From Teichococcus wenyumeiae (GTDB lineage Bacteria; Pseudomonadota; Alphaproteobacteria; Acetobacterales; Acetobacteraceae): DNA of 64,000 bases. This document shows positions 55,326 through 63,279 of this stretch, piece after piece. A program made the position numbers and the translations under genes. How positions within the stretch are numbered: position 1 is the first letter of the stretch; every line of letters begins with the position of its first letter. The notes beneath the pieces were generated by a model, which saw only the letters and a program-made list of their open reading frames with translations, searched no databases and was not told where the DNA came from. The stretch is taken from assembly GCF_003696345.1 (NCBI RefSeq), contig NZ_RFLX01000008.1, positions 124,001-188,000 on the forward strand, read 5' to 3'.

Positions 55326-55679
55326 ATGACGTGGTCCCTGGATGCCCGCACCCCTGTCCGTCTGCTGGCGCATGCCGCCGAGGCACCTCCTGGCGCCGTG
55401 GTGCTGGCCGAGGATGGTGCCGCCCTGCCCGCCGCCTCCGCGCGGGTGGAGCGCTATGCGACGCCGGTGGCCACGGCGCATCCCATCGGCTGCGCCTGCT
55501 GCCAGCCGCGCAGCCCCGCCGCCATCGCGCTGGACCGGCTCTTCCTGGCCCGCATGCGGGGTGAGACACCCTGGTTCAAGGAGGTTGTGGCCCTGGCCGC
55601 CACCGCCGCCGGGCGGGATGCGATCGCGGCCGCGCTGGAAGGCGACAGCGTCACCCTCGCCCGCTTCCGCCCTGGCTAG
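55326..55679 (+). CDS. Small protein resembling part of a CobW/G3E GTPase, no P-loop
   Basis: A 117-residue protein. Its middle, AHPIGCACCQPRSPAAIALD followed by RLFLARMRGETPWFKEVV and ending ALEGDSVTLARFRPG, follows the order of a segment of G3E/CobW metal-chaperone GTPases (GCLCC metal motif, L-x-x-LL-x-R-x-RGE-x-PxF-x-x-VV, then D-x-x-L-A-x-RFR). The CxCC cysteines are 56, 58 and 59. The Walker A loop (GxxGxGKT) and the SKxD/NKxD motif of those GTPases are absent. An ATG at 55314 lies inside the palindrome, so the one at 55326 is preferred; no ribosome site is seen, hence possibly leaderless. It is divergent from the metH regulator and may share its operator. Function unknown; a metal or cobalamin-related role is inference. 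Confidence 0.6.
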   Translation: MTWSLDARTPVRLLAHAAEAPPGAVVLAEDGAALPAASARVERYATPVATAHPIGCACCQPRSPAAIALDRLFLARMRGETPWFKEVVALAATAAGRDAIAAALEGDSVTLARFRPG

Positions 55680-55710
55680 GCAGGCCGGGAGATGCTCCCG
55701 GCCCCTGCCG

Positions 55711-57306
55711 TCAGGCGCGGTGGATGTTCCAGAAGACCGGGAAGCCCGGCAGCACCCCCGCCAGATCCTTGCGGTAGGACGTGGCGTAGAAATACTGCCC
55801 CAGCGGCACATAGGGCACGTCCTGGAAGGCTTGGCGCTGAAGCTCGGCCGCGATCCTCTGCTGCGCGGCCTGGTCCACCGCATCGAGCCACTGCGCGCGC
55901 AGTTCCTCGATCCGTGGGCTATCCGGCCAGCCGAAGGAGGCATGCTCGCCATTGCTCCAGAGCAGGCCGTGGGTCGCCGGCATCGCCAGGTCTAGCCCGC
56001 CCCAGAAGTTGCTGAAGACGCTCCAGCCGCCCTTCTCCGGCGGCTCCTTGCTCAGCCGGCGCTGCACCACGGTGCCCCAGTCGGTGGTCTGGTAATCCAC
56101 CTTGAAGCCCAGCTTCTGCATCAGGTCGGCGGTCACGTCGCCGACGGCCTTGAGGATGGGCAGGTCCGTCGCCGCCATCACCGCCACGGTCTCGTCCCGG
56201 TACCCGGCGGCGCGGATGGCCTCGCGGCTGGCCTTCAGGTCGCGCGGGCGGGTCAGCACCTCCAGGCCCGCGTCATTCGCCATGGGCGTGCCGGGGCAGA
56301 AGATGCCGACACCCTCAGCCCAGAGGCTGGGGTCGGTGCCCGCCGCCGCCTGCATGAAATCAGCCTGCGACACGGCGCCCAGCACGGCGCGGCGGATCGC
56401 GGGGTTGTTGAAGGGCGGCTGCAGGTGGTTCATCCGCAGGCTGCCCAGGTAGCCCGACTTGTCCATCACCTCGACGGCGATGTTGCGGTCGCGCTTCAGC
56501 AGCGGCAGCAGGTCGGGCGGCGGCAGTTCCCACCAGTCCACCTCGCCGGATCTCAGTGCCGCGGCGGCCGAGGAGGCCTCGGGCATGACGATCCACTCGA
56601 CGCGCTCGAAGGAGGCCCGCTTCGGGCCGGCGGTGCCGGAGGGCGCGCCATCCTCCCGCGGCACATAGCCCTCGAAGCGGGCATAGGCGGCGCGGGCGCC
56701 CGGCACGCGCTCATCGGCCAGGAAGCGGTAGGGGCCGCTGCCCACCATCTCCGCCACCTGCTTGAAGGGGTCGGTGCGCGCCAGGCGCTCCGGCATCATC
56801 GCCGCCATGTTGTTGGCGGTCTTGGCCAGGGCGGCCGGCAATTGCGGGAAGGGCCGCTTCAGGCGGAACCGGATGGTCCGGTCATCCGGCGCGGAGAGTT
56901 CCTCCGTCGCCGCCATCAGGGTGCGGCCATAGGTGTCGCGCTTGCTCCAGCGCTCGATGCTGGCCACGCAGTCCCGCGCCAGGACGAGGGTGCCGTCATG
57001 CCAGGTCAGGCCCGGGCGCAGCGTCAGCGTCCAGCGCAGCCGATCGTCCGAGACCTCGTGCCCTGCCACCATCTGCGGCACCGGGCGCATCCGCTCGTCC
57101 TGCCCATAGAGGGTATCGAAGACCATGTAGGCGTGGTGGCGGGTGACATAGGCCGAGGTCCAGACCGGGTCGAGCACGGCCAGGTCTGCCTGCGGCACGA
57201 AGCGCAGCGGCTTCGCGGACTGGCCCCGCGCCAGCCGCGGCATGCCCAGCGGTGCCGCCAGCGAGGCCGAGGCGGCGAGGAAGTTGCGACGTTTCATCTT
57301 CTTCAC
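55711..57306 (-). CDS. ABC transporter substrate-binding protein, family 5 (peptide/opine type)
   Basis: A 531-residue exported binding protein with a signal resembling Tat substrates (MKRRNFLAASASLAAPLGMP). Family-5 signatures: ADLAVLDPVWTSAYVTRHHAYMVFDTL, LRPGLTWHDGTLVLARDCVAS, VGSGPYRFLADE and IRRAVLGAVSQADFM. It would bind oligopeptides, nickel complexes or other solutes for an ABC importer, but no permease or ATPase gene is next to it. The first codon (GTG) overlaps the amidohydrolase stop by three bases and an ATG lies three codons in. The coupling to an amidohydrolase suggests that the imported compound is its substrate. Confidence 0.9.
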   Translation of the reverse strand: MKKMKRRNFLAASASLAAPLGMPRLARGQSAKPLRFVPQADLAVLDPVWTSAYVTRHHAYMVFDTLYGQDERMRPVPQMVAGHEVSDDRLRWTLTLRPGLTWHDGTLVLARDCVASIERWSKRDTYGRTLMAATEELSAPDDRTIRFRLKRPFPQLPAALAKTANNMAAMMPERLARTDPFKQVAEMVGSGPYRFLADERVPGARAAYARFEGYVPREDGAPSGTAGPKRASFERVEWIVMPEASSAAAALRSGEVDWWELPPPDLLPLLKRDRNIAVEVMDKSGYLGSLRMNHLQPPFNNPAIRRAVLGAVSQADFMQAAAGTDPSLWAEGVGIFCPGTPMANDAGLEVLTRPRDLKASREAIRAAGYRDETVAVMAATDLPILKAVGDVTADLMQKLGFKVDYQTTDWGTVVQRRLSKEPPEKGGWSVFSNFWGGLDLAMPATHGLLWSNGEHASFGWPDSPRIEELRAQWLDAVDQAAQQRIAAELQRQAFQDVPYVPLGQYFYATSYRKDLAGVLPGFPVFWNIHRA

Positions 57307-58232
57307 TGATCCTGACCGGAAAATCCGTAGAGGCGCGCCGCGTTGTCATGGAAGATCGCGCGCTGCTCCGCTTCGCTGAAGGGCAGCAGGATCTCGCGCA
57401 GGCTGTCGCAGATGGCGGCATAGGTGATGGTGCGGCGGGCCACCGGATAATCGGTGCCGAACAGGGCGCGGCCCGGCCCGAAGGCCTCGATGATGGGCAG
57501 GATGACCTGCCGCAGATCCGCCACCGCCGCGCTGGGCGCATAGGCGCTGGCATTGGAAAGCTTGATGGCGATGTTGGGCTGCGCCGCCATGGCCCGCAGC
57601 CCGTCCCGCCAGCGCTGCAACCCGGCCTCGTCCCGGTCGAGCGGCGAGCCGCAATGGTTGACGATGAACATCTGGTCCGGATGCGCGGCGGCCAGCTCCG
57701 CCAGCTCCCGCGCCTGATACGGGTTCATCAGCAGTTCCAGCACCAGCCCGTGCCGCCGCAGCAGCCCCAGGTTGCGGCGCCACAGCGGGTTCGAGAGGAT
57801 GCCGCTGTCCGTCCAGCGCTTCGCAGGGTCGGGGTGCCAGCGGATGGTCTCGCGCAGCCCCGCGATGCGGGGCGAGGCGGCGAGATGCCGCTCCAGCACG
57901 GCCTCGGCATCCCCGGCCGCCAGAGGCACATGGGCGATGTAGCGACCGGCGATCCGGCCCGGCCGCTCCAGCCCCTCCAGCCACCGCGTTTCCTCCACCG
58001 GGTCCCGCGCGCGGTCCCACAACGCCTCGACATGCACCGAGCCGGTGACGCCCTGCCCCGCCATGTCCTTCAGCAGATCGGCGATCAGATAGTCCTGTTG
58101 CAGGTAGCGGATATCGCCGAGGGCGCCGACGCTGGCCTGGGCGATCCAGGGATGCCGCCCCAGGGACAGGTCCCAGAGGTGATGGTGGGAATCGATGATC
58201 GGCCCGGCATAGCGGCGCGCATTCGCGGTCAT
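57303..58232 (-). CDS. Amidohydrolase family 2 protein (lactonase-like)
   Basis: A 309-residue TIM-barrel hydrolase starting just before the metal motif IIDSHHHLWDLS (HxH). Other likely metal or active-site segments: SVHVEALWD, FIVNHCGSPLDRDEAGLQRW and LFGTDYPVARRTITYA (Asp). This pattern fits the L-fuconolactonase/2-pyrone-4,6-dicarboxylate lactonase group. GGAG lies ten bases before the ATG at 58232. It is translationally coupled to a solute-binding protein gene downstream and lies 142 bases from an SMP-30 lactonase gene, so a sugar-lactone or aromatic-lactone route is possible. Confidence 0.85.
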   Translation of the reverse strand: MTANARRYAGPIIDSHHHLWDLSLGRHPWIAQASVGALGDIRYLQQDYLIADLLKDMAGQGVTGSVHVEALWDRARDPVEETRWLEGLERPGRIAGRYIAHVPLAAGDAEAVLERHLAASPRIAGLRETIRWHPDPAKRWTDSGILSNPLWRRNLGLLRRHGLVLELLMNPYQARELAELAAAHPDQMFIVNHCGSPLDRDEAGLQRWRDGLRAMAAQPNIAIKLSNASAYAPSAAVADLRQVILPIIEAFGPGRALFGTDYPVARRTITYAAICDSLREILLPFSEAEQRAIFHDNAARLYGFSGQDQ

Positions 58233-58374
58233 GGCGCAAGAACTCCACGTCGCGCGCATTGCGTCACGGATGCCACGATCACGCCAGCCGGAAATGGCGG
58301 CGGCCAAGCCGCGGCTGGCCCGGCTACCGCCGGGCGGGGAAAGCCAGCCCGGGGGAAGGCCCCCGGGCGCGGCC

Positions 58375-59466
58375 TCAGCAGAAATGCGCCCCGCGCGTTT
58401 CCACCGGCAGCACGTAGAGCGACTGGCTGGCGCACATGAACAGCAGGTTGCGCCGCGTGCCGCCGAAGCAGAGGTTGGCGCAGATCTCCGGCAACTTGAT
58501 CAGCCCGATGCGCTGGCCGTCGGGGGCGAAGACATGCACGCCGTCGTAGCCATCCCCCACCCAGCCGGCACCGACCCAGAGATTGCCGGCCTCGTCGCAG
58601 CGAATGCCGTCGCCCATGCCGGTCTTGCCGTCCATCTCCATGGAACAGAAGGTGCGGGGGTTGGTCAGCTGCTTCCCTTGCACGTCGAAGGCCCAGATGA
58701 TGCTCTTGGCTTCCGGGTAGTGGCTGACGCCGGTATCGGCGACGTAAAGGGTGCGGTAGTCCGGGCTGAAGCAGAGGCCGTTGGGCTTGAAGGGCTGGTC
58801 CGCCACCTTCTCCACCTGCCCGCTGCCGGGGTCGATGCGGTAGATGGCCTCCTTGATCAGCGGGCGCGGTGAATTGGCGGCTTCCGGCAGCCGGTTGCCC
58901 TCGTAGTCCATCAGGCCGCCATAGCCGGGGTCGGTGAACCAGATGCCGCCGTCCTGCGGATGCACCACGGCGTCATTGGGCGCGTTGAAGGCACCATTGG
59001 GCCCGCGCGCGGCCAGCACCGTCAGCTTCCCGTCCGGCTCGTAGCGCACCACGTCCCGGTAGTAGTGGCGGCAGGCGATCTGCCGGCCCTCGCGGTCGAA
59101 GGTATTGCCGTTGGAATAGCCGGAATGGCTGCGGAAGCGGCGGGAGACGTGGCGGTCCTCCTCCGTCATGCGCAGGCATTCGTCATTGGGGATGTCGGAC
59201 CAGATCAGGAAGCGGCCGGTGGCGTGCCAGGCCGGCCCTTCCGCCCAGCCCAGGCCGGTGTGGAGGCGCTGGATGCGGCTGTTGCCCAGCTTGGCGGTGA
59301 AGCGCTTCTGGTCCAGCGCCACCACATCGGCATCGGGGTAGCGGGTGGGTGGGCCGTCGGGATTGAAGTCCCGCGCGGTGTTCTGGGCGATGGCGGGCAA
59401 GGCCAGGGTGGCAAGCGCAGAAGCGCCCAGCATGGCGCGGCGGCTGGTGGCCGGCAGATGCAGCAT
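58375..59466 (-). CDS. SMP-30/gluconolactonase family protein, exported
   Basis: A 363-residue beta-propeller hydrolase with a Tat-like signal (ATSRRAMLGASALATLALPAIA). SMP-30 signatures: GLGWAEGPAWHATGRFLIWSD (metal Glu), SNGNTFDREGRQIACRHYYR, FNAPNDAVVHPQDGGIWFTDPGYG (metal Asn) and KPNGLCFSPDYRTLYVADTG, with GDGIRCDEAGNLWVG (metal Asp). It likely opens sugar or sugar-acid lactones in the periplasm. GGAG lies nine bases before the ATG. It may cooperate with the amidohydrolase and binding protein downstream on the same strand, though the 142-base gap allows separate expression. Confidence 0.9.
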   Translation of the reverse strand: MLHLPATSRRAMLGASALATLALPAIAQNTARDFNPDGPPTRYPDADVVALDQKRFTAKLGNSRIQRLHTGLGWAEGPAWHATGRFLIWSDIPNDECLRMTEEDRHVSRRFRSHSGYSNGNTFDREGRQIACRHYYRDVVRYEPDGKLTVLAARGPNGAFNAPNDAVVHPQDGGIWFTDPGYGGLMDYEGNRLPEAANSPRPLIKEAIYRIDPGSGQVEKVADQPFKPNGLCFSPDYRTLYVADTGVSHYPEAKSIIWAFDVQGKQLTNPRTFCSMEMDGKTGMGDGIRCDEAGNLWVGAGWVGDGYDGVHVFAPDGQRIGLIKLPEICANLCFGGTRRNLLFMCASQSLYVLPVETRGAHFC

Positions 59467-59571
59467 GGTGCTTTCTCCCAATCCGGCGTCCTTGGACCGC
59501 GCCGGTGGCGGGAGCTTGGCATGCCGCAACCAGGGCGCGACTACACGCCTCAGGGAGCGGAAGGGCGGCTG

Positions 59572-60087
59572 TTAGGGCAGCGTCTTGTCGCCGGCGCCCA
59601 GGCTGCGCTGCAGGTAGACCACGTCCACCCAGCGGCCGAATTTCAGCCCCGCCGCCCGCAGCAGCCCGACCTGCTTGAAGCCCAGCGAGAGATGCAGGCC
59701 GATGGAGCCGACATTGTCGGAATCCCCCACCACCGCGAACATCTGGCGGAAGCCGGCGGCCTCGGCACGCTCCAGCAGCGCCGCCACCAGCGCCTTGCCG
59801 ACCCCCTGGCCGCGCACGTCGTCGCGCACATAGATCGAATCCTCGGCCGAGAAGCGATAGGCCGAGCGGTCCCGCAGCGCGGCGAAATAGGCAAAGCCCT
59901 TCACCTCGCCCTCATCCTCCGCCACCAGCCAGGCCCAGCCGTGCCCCTGCACCTTGGCGAGGCGTGCGGCCATCTCGTCCTGGTCCGGCGGCACTTCCTC
60001 GAATGTGCCAGTGCCGTGCAGGACATGGTGGGCATAGATCGCGACCAGGGCCGGCAGGTCGGCGGCGGTGGCATCGCGGAAGATCAT
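59572..60087 (-). CDS. GNAT family N-acetyltransferase (phosphinothricin/methionine-sulfone type)
   Basis: A 171-residue acetyltransferase. It begins MIFRDATAADLPALVAIYAH, has TGTFEEVPPDQDEM, the acetyl-CoA loop VRDDVRGQGVGKALVAALLE (Q/RxxGxG/A) and ends FGRWVDVVYLQRSLG, the standard PAT/MnaT pattern. Family members acetylate the amino group of phosphinothricin, methionine sulfone/sulfoximine or similar toxic amino-acid analogues. GGAG lies about ten bases before the ATG. It is a single gene with no obvious operon partner. Confidence 0.92.
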   Translation of the reverse strand: MIFRDATAADLPALVAIYAHHVLHGTGTFEEVPPDQDEMAARLAKVQGHGWAWLVAEDEGEVKGFAYFAALRDRSAYRFSAEDSIYVRDDVRGQGVGKALVAALLERAEAAGFRQMFAVVGDSDNVGSIGLHLSLGFKQVGLLRAAGLKFGRWVDVVYLQRSLGAGDKTLP

Positions 60088-60221
60088 GCGGGAGGGTCTC
60101 CACCACGGGAAAAATGCGGCCTCCCCGGGGCGGGGCGGCGCGGGCCACGCATCAACTTGGCCCAGGCCAGGGGTAAGGGTGCCGGGCGCGGACCGCAAGG
60201 CCCCCACCCGGCGGCATGCGC

Positions 60222-61607
60222 TCAGCGGGCCCGCAGCAGCGCCGGCACGTGCAACAGCAGCAACTCGTTGTCATCCGCCCGCGTCAGGTGGCGGCCGGCG
60301 CTGAAGGGCAGGTTGTTGTCGTTGCCCAGGATGATGTGGTCCTCATCCACCATCGCCACGTTCTCGATGGTGAAGAAGGGGAAGCTCAGGCGGTCCGGCG
60401 CCGCGCCGGGGCCGCGGTCGCCGCGCGTGCGGGCCAGCTTCTCGGGGTCCTGGATCTCCATCAGGTCGATATGGCCGATCTTGCGCACGAAGCCCTCGGC
60501 ATCCGGCGCGCCCAGGTCCACCAGCGTCACGCGCTTCACCCGCGCGGGCGTGGCGAAGCAGGCCGGCGGCCGCTGCCCGTCGCGGCAGGTCAGGGAGGGG
60601 TCGCCCTCGCCATTGTCGCGCTCGATCACCAGGGCGCGGCGGTCGTCGATCATGTTGAAGTCGCCGATGGCGGCGGCGCCCTCGGCCAGGCGGAACTTCA
60701 GGCTGCGGCCGGTCCAGTCGCCCTTTTGCGTATCAAACTCCATCATGCGGATAAAGGCGCCTTCGGGCTGGTCGCCATCCCCGGCCAGCAGCGGCTGCTC
60801 CAGCAGCGCCCAGAGGCGGCTGCCATCCGGCAGCATCGCCATGCCCTCATAGCCGCCGGAGCGGCGGGCGCGGAAATTCACCCGCGCCGTGGGGGTGGCG
60901 CCCACGGACAGCGCGGGATTGTCCGGGCCCATCAGCGGCTTGCCATCCAGCATCGTGGGCACCACGCGCTGCACCCGCCCTTGGGCATCGACGCGCAGGA
61001 TGAAGGGGCCGAATTCCTCGCCGATCCAGAAGCCGCTGCCATCGGGGGCGGGCTGGATGCTCTCGGGATCGAAATCGGCGCCGGTCAGGTAGCGGGCGTC
61101 GGTGCCCTCATTGGCGATGCGGAAGGGCACGCGGCGGTCCGGGTCGGTCAGCCAGACGGTCTGCAGCACCGCCACCTGGCCGCTGCGGAAGTCGGGGCGG
61201 ATCTTGCGGAAGGCCAGCAGCGCGTCGCCGCTGTTGCGCTTGTTGCCGAAGCCGTTGTCGGTCAGCACCCAATAGGCGCCAGGCTCGCCCGCCACCGGCT
61301 TGATGCCGGAAAAGCCCTGCACCGGCTGGCCGACGAAGGGCAGCGAGAGGCCGGTGGGGCGGCCATCCGGCGCCGGACCAGTGGTGCCGGCGACGGAGCC
61401 GGGGGCATCGTTGCGGTCGGTGCTGGCGCCGGCGAACTTGCCGGAGAGCATGGCATCGCGCGGCGCATCGGCCGGCGGCAGCGCCATGGTCATGGCCGGC
61501 AGCACGGCATGGCCGGCCAGCCGGGCCTCGAAGCGCTGGTCATCGGCGGCCTTGGCGGCGCCGGCGAGCGCCACCAGGGCGCTGGCGGCCAGAAGAAGGC
61601 TGCGCAT
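60222..61607 (-). CDS. Esterase-like activity of phytase family protein, exported
   Basis: A 461-residue periplasmic or secreted protein with a signal peptide (MRSLLLAASALVALAGAAKA). Segments GFSGIKPVAGEPGAYWVLTD, GADFDPESIQPAPDGSGFWIGEEFGPF, RSGGYEGMAMLPDGSRLWAL and FFTIENVAMVDEDHIILGND follow the phytase-like esterase (PF13449-type) beta-propeller pattern, rich in acidic metal-binding loops. The ATG at 61607 is preferred since GGAG is nine bases upstream; the frame's earlier ATG overlaps that ribosome site. Substrate unknown; phosphate-ester or lactone hydrolysis are possible. Confidence 0.86.
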   Translation of the reverse strand: MRSLLLAASALVALAGAAKAADDQRFEARLAGHAVLPAMTMALPPADAPRDAMLSGKFAGASTDRNDAPGSVAGTTGPAPDGRPTGLSLPFVGQPVQGFSGIKPVAGEPGAYWVLTDNGFGNKRNSGDALLAFRKIRPDFRSGQVAVLQTVWLTDPDRRVPFRIANEGTDARYLTGADFDPESIQPAPDGSGFWIGEEFGPFILRVDAQGRVQRVVPTMLDGKPLMGPDNPALSVGATPTARVNFRARRSGGYEGMAMLPDGSRLWALLEQPLLAGDGDQPEGAFIRMMEFDTQKGDWTGRSLKFRLAEGAAAIGDFNMIDDRRALVIERDNGEGDPSLTCRDGQRPPACFATPARVKRVTLVDLGAPDAEGFVRKIGHIDLMEIQDPEKLARTRGDRGPGAAPDRLSFPFFTIENVAMVDEDHIILGNDNNLPFSAGRHLTRADDNELLLLHVPALLRAR

Positions 61608-61688
61608 GGGCGGGATCTCCATTGATCGTCGCCCGGCTGTTACTGTCCCCGTATTGCCCGCCTTTGACAGTGGCGTGACGAAACGGCG

Positions 61689-63266
61689 TCAGTGCGTATC
61701 GCCACCGCCGCCTTGCCGCGGCCGGCGCAGGAAGGGCACCAGCGGCAGGGAGATCAGGAAGCAGAAGGCCATGACGATCAGCACGTCGTTATAGGCCAGC
61801 ACCAGCGCCTGCTGCGTCACCATGGCCTTGATCCGCGCCATGGCGGCGAGCTGCGAGGCGCCCTCCCCCATCTGGCCGGCCATGGTGGCGGCGATGCTGT
61901 CACGCGATTGCAGGGCTTCCGGCCGCGCCCAGTTCACCGCCTCCCCCAGATGCACGCGGTGCAGGAAGGAGCGGTCCTTTACCAGCGTGTTGATCACCGC
62001 CAGCCCGACCGCGCCGCCCAGGTTGCGCATCAGGTTGTAAAGGCCGGAGGCGTTCTTCAGCCGGGCCGGCGCGATGGTGCCCAGCGCGATCTGGTTCACC
62101 GGCGCCATGCACATCATCATCGCGACGCCGCGCAGGCCGAGCGGGAAGGCCATGTCTGGAAAGGCACTTTGCACCGTCAGCCGCGCCGTCAGCCACATGG
62201 AGAGGAAGAACAGCATCAGGCCGCAGGCCAGCAGGATGCGCGGGTCGAAGCGCGCCAGCGCCTTGCCCACCCAGGGGGCGGCCAGGAACATGCAGAGGCC
62301 GGTGATGAACATCACCTCGCCGATCTGCATGGAGTTGTAGCCGCGCACCCGGCCCAGGAAGAGCGGGATGAGATACACCGCGCCATAGAGGCCGATGCCC
62401 ATGGTGAAGCTGAAGAGGCAGCCGATGGCGAAGTTGCGGTCGGTGAAGGCGCGCAGGTCCACGATCGGCTCCGGCCGCGTGAAGGCACGCCAGAAGAAGA
62501 CGATGCCGGAGACGAGGCAGACCGCCGCCAGGTTGCGCACGGTCCCGTCCGCCAGCCAGTCCCAGCGCGGGCCTTCCTCCATCACGTATTCCAGGCTGCC
62601 CAGGAAGGCGGCCATGGCGGCCAGCCCCCACCAGTCGAACTTGGCCAGCAGGGAACGGTCGGGCTTGTCGATATCCACCGTCAGCCAGACCGCCGTGGCG
62701 ATGGCGATGCCGACGGGCACGTTGATCAGGAAGAGCCAGTGCCAGGAGAAGCTCTCGGTCAGCCAGCCGCCCAGCGTCGGACCGATGGTGGGCGCCAGCG
62801 TCGCGGTCAGGCCGATGATCACGGTGGCCCCCGCCCGCTTGGCCGGCGGGAAGAGCATGAAGGAAGCCGCGAAAACCGTCGGGATCATCGCGCCGCCGAT
62901 GAAGCCCTGGGCGGCGCGGAAGACGATCATGGTGCCGAGGTTGGAGGAAAAGGCGCAGGCGAGCGAGAAGATGGTGAAGCCGGTGGCCGAGGCCGTAAAC
63001 AGCACGCGGGTAGACAGCAGGCGCGACAGGAAGCCCGACAGCGGGATCATCACGATCTCGGCGATCAGGTAGGAGGTCTGCACCCAGCTTGCCTCGTCCG
63101 GGCTGGCGGCGAGGCCGGCCTGGATCTCGGAGATGGAAGCCGAGACGATCTGGATGTCCAGGATCGCCATGAACATGCCGAAGACCATCGCCATGAAGCC
63201 CAGGCGGACCTTGGGGGTCATGGCGGGCGCGGCGGCGGCGGCGGCCGGCATCGTGGTGGCGCTCAT
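61689..63266 (-). CDS. DHA2-family MFS multidrug efflux permease (EmrB/QacA type)
   Basis: A 525-residue, 14-helix inner-membrane proton antiporter. Signatures: MFMAILDIQIVSASISEIQA (helix 1), SWVQTSYLIAEIVMIPLSGF (the EmrB W-x-x-x-x-Y-x-L motif), RAAQGFIGGAMIPTVFAAS, and the antiporter motif C in TLAPTIGPTLGGWLTE. With the adjacent HlyD-type protein and an outer-membrane TolC it would pump lipophilic toxins out of the cell. It begins 13 bases after the HlyD gene ends. Confidence 0.93.
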   Translation of the reverse strand: MSATTMPAAAAAAPAMTPKVRLGFMAMVFGMFMAILDIQIVSASISEIQAGLAASPDEASWVQTSYLIAEIVMIPLSGFLSRLLSTRVLFTASATGFTIFSLACAFSSNLGTMIVFRAAQGFIGGAMIPTVFAASFMLFPPAKRAGATVIIGLTATLAPTIGPTLGGWLTESFSWHWLFLINVPVGIAIATAVWLTVDIDKPDRSLLAKFDWWGLAAMAAFLGSLEYVMEEGPRWDWLADGTVRNLAAVCLVSGIVFFWRAFTRPEPIVDLRAFTDRNFAIGCLFSFTMGIGLYGAVYLIPLFLGRVRGYNSMQIGEVMFITGLCMFLAAPWVGKALARFDPRILLACGLMLFFLSMWLTARLTVQSAFPDMAFPLGLRGVAMMMCMAPVNQIALGTIAPARLKNASGLYNLMRNLGGAVGLAVINTLVKDRSFLHRVHLGEAVNWARPEALQSRDSIAATMAGQMGEGASQLAAMARIKAMVTQQALVLAYNDVLIVMAFCFLISLPLVPFLRRPRQGGGGDTH

Positions 63267-63279
63267 GGCGCGGCGGCTT

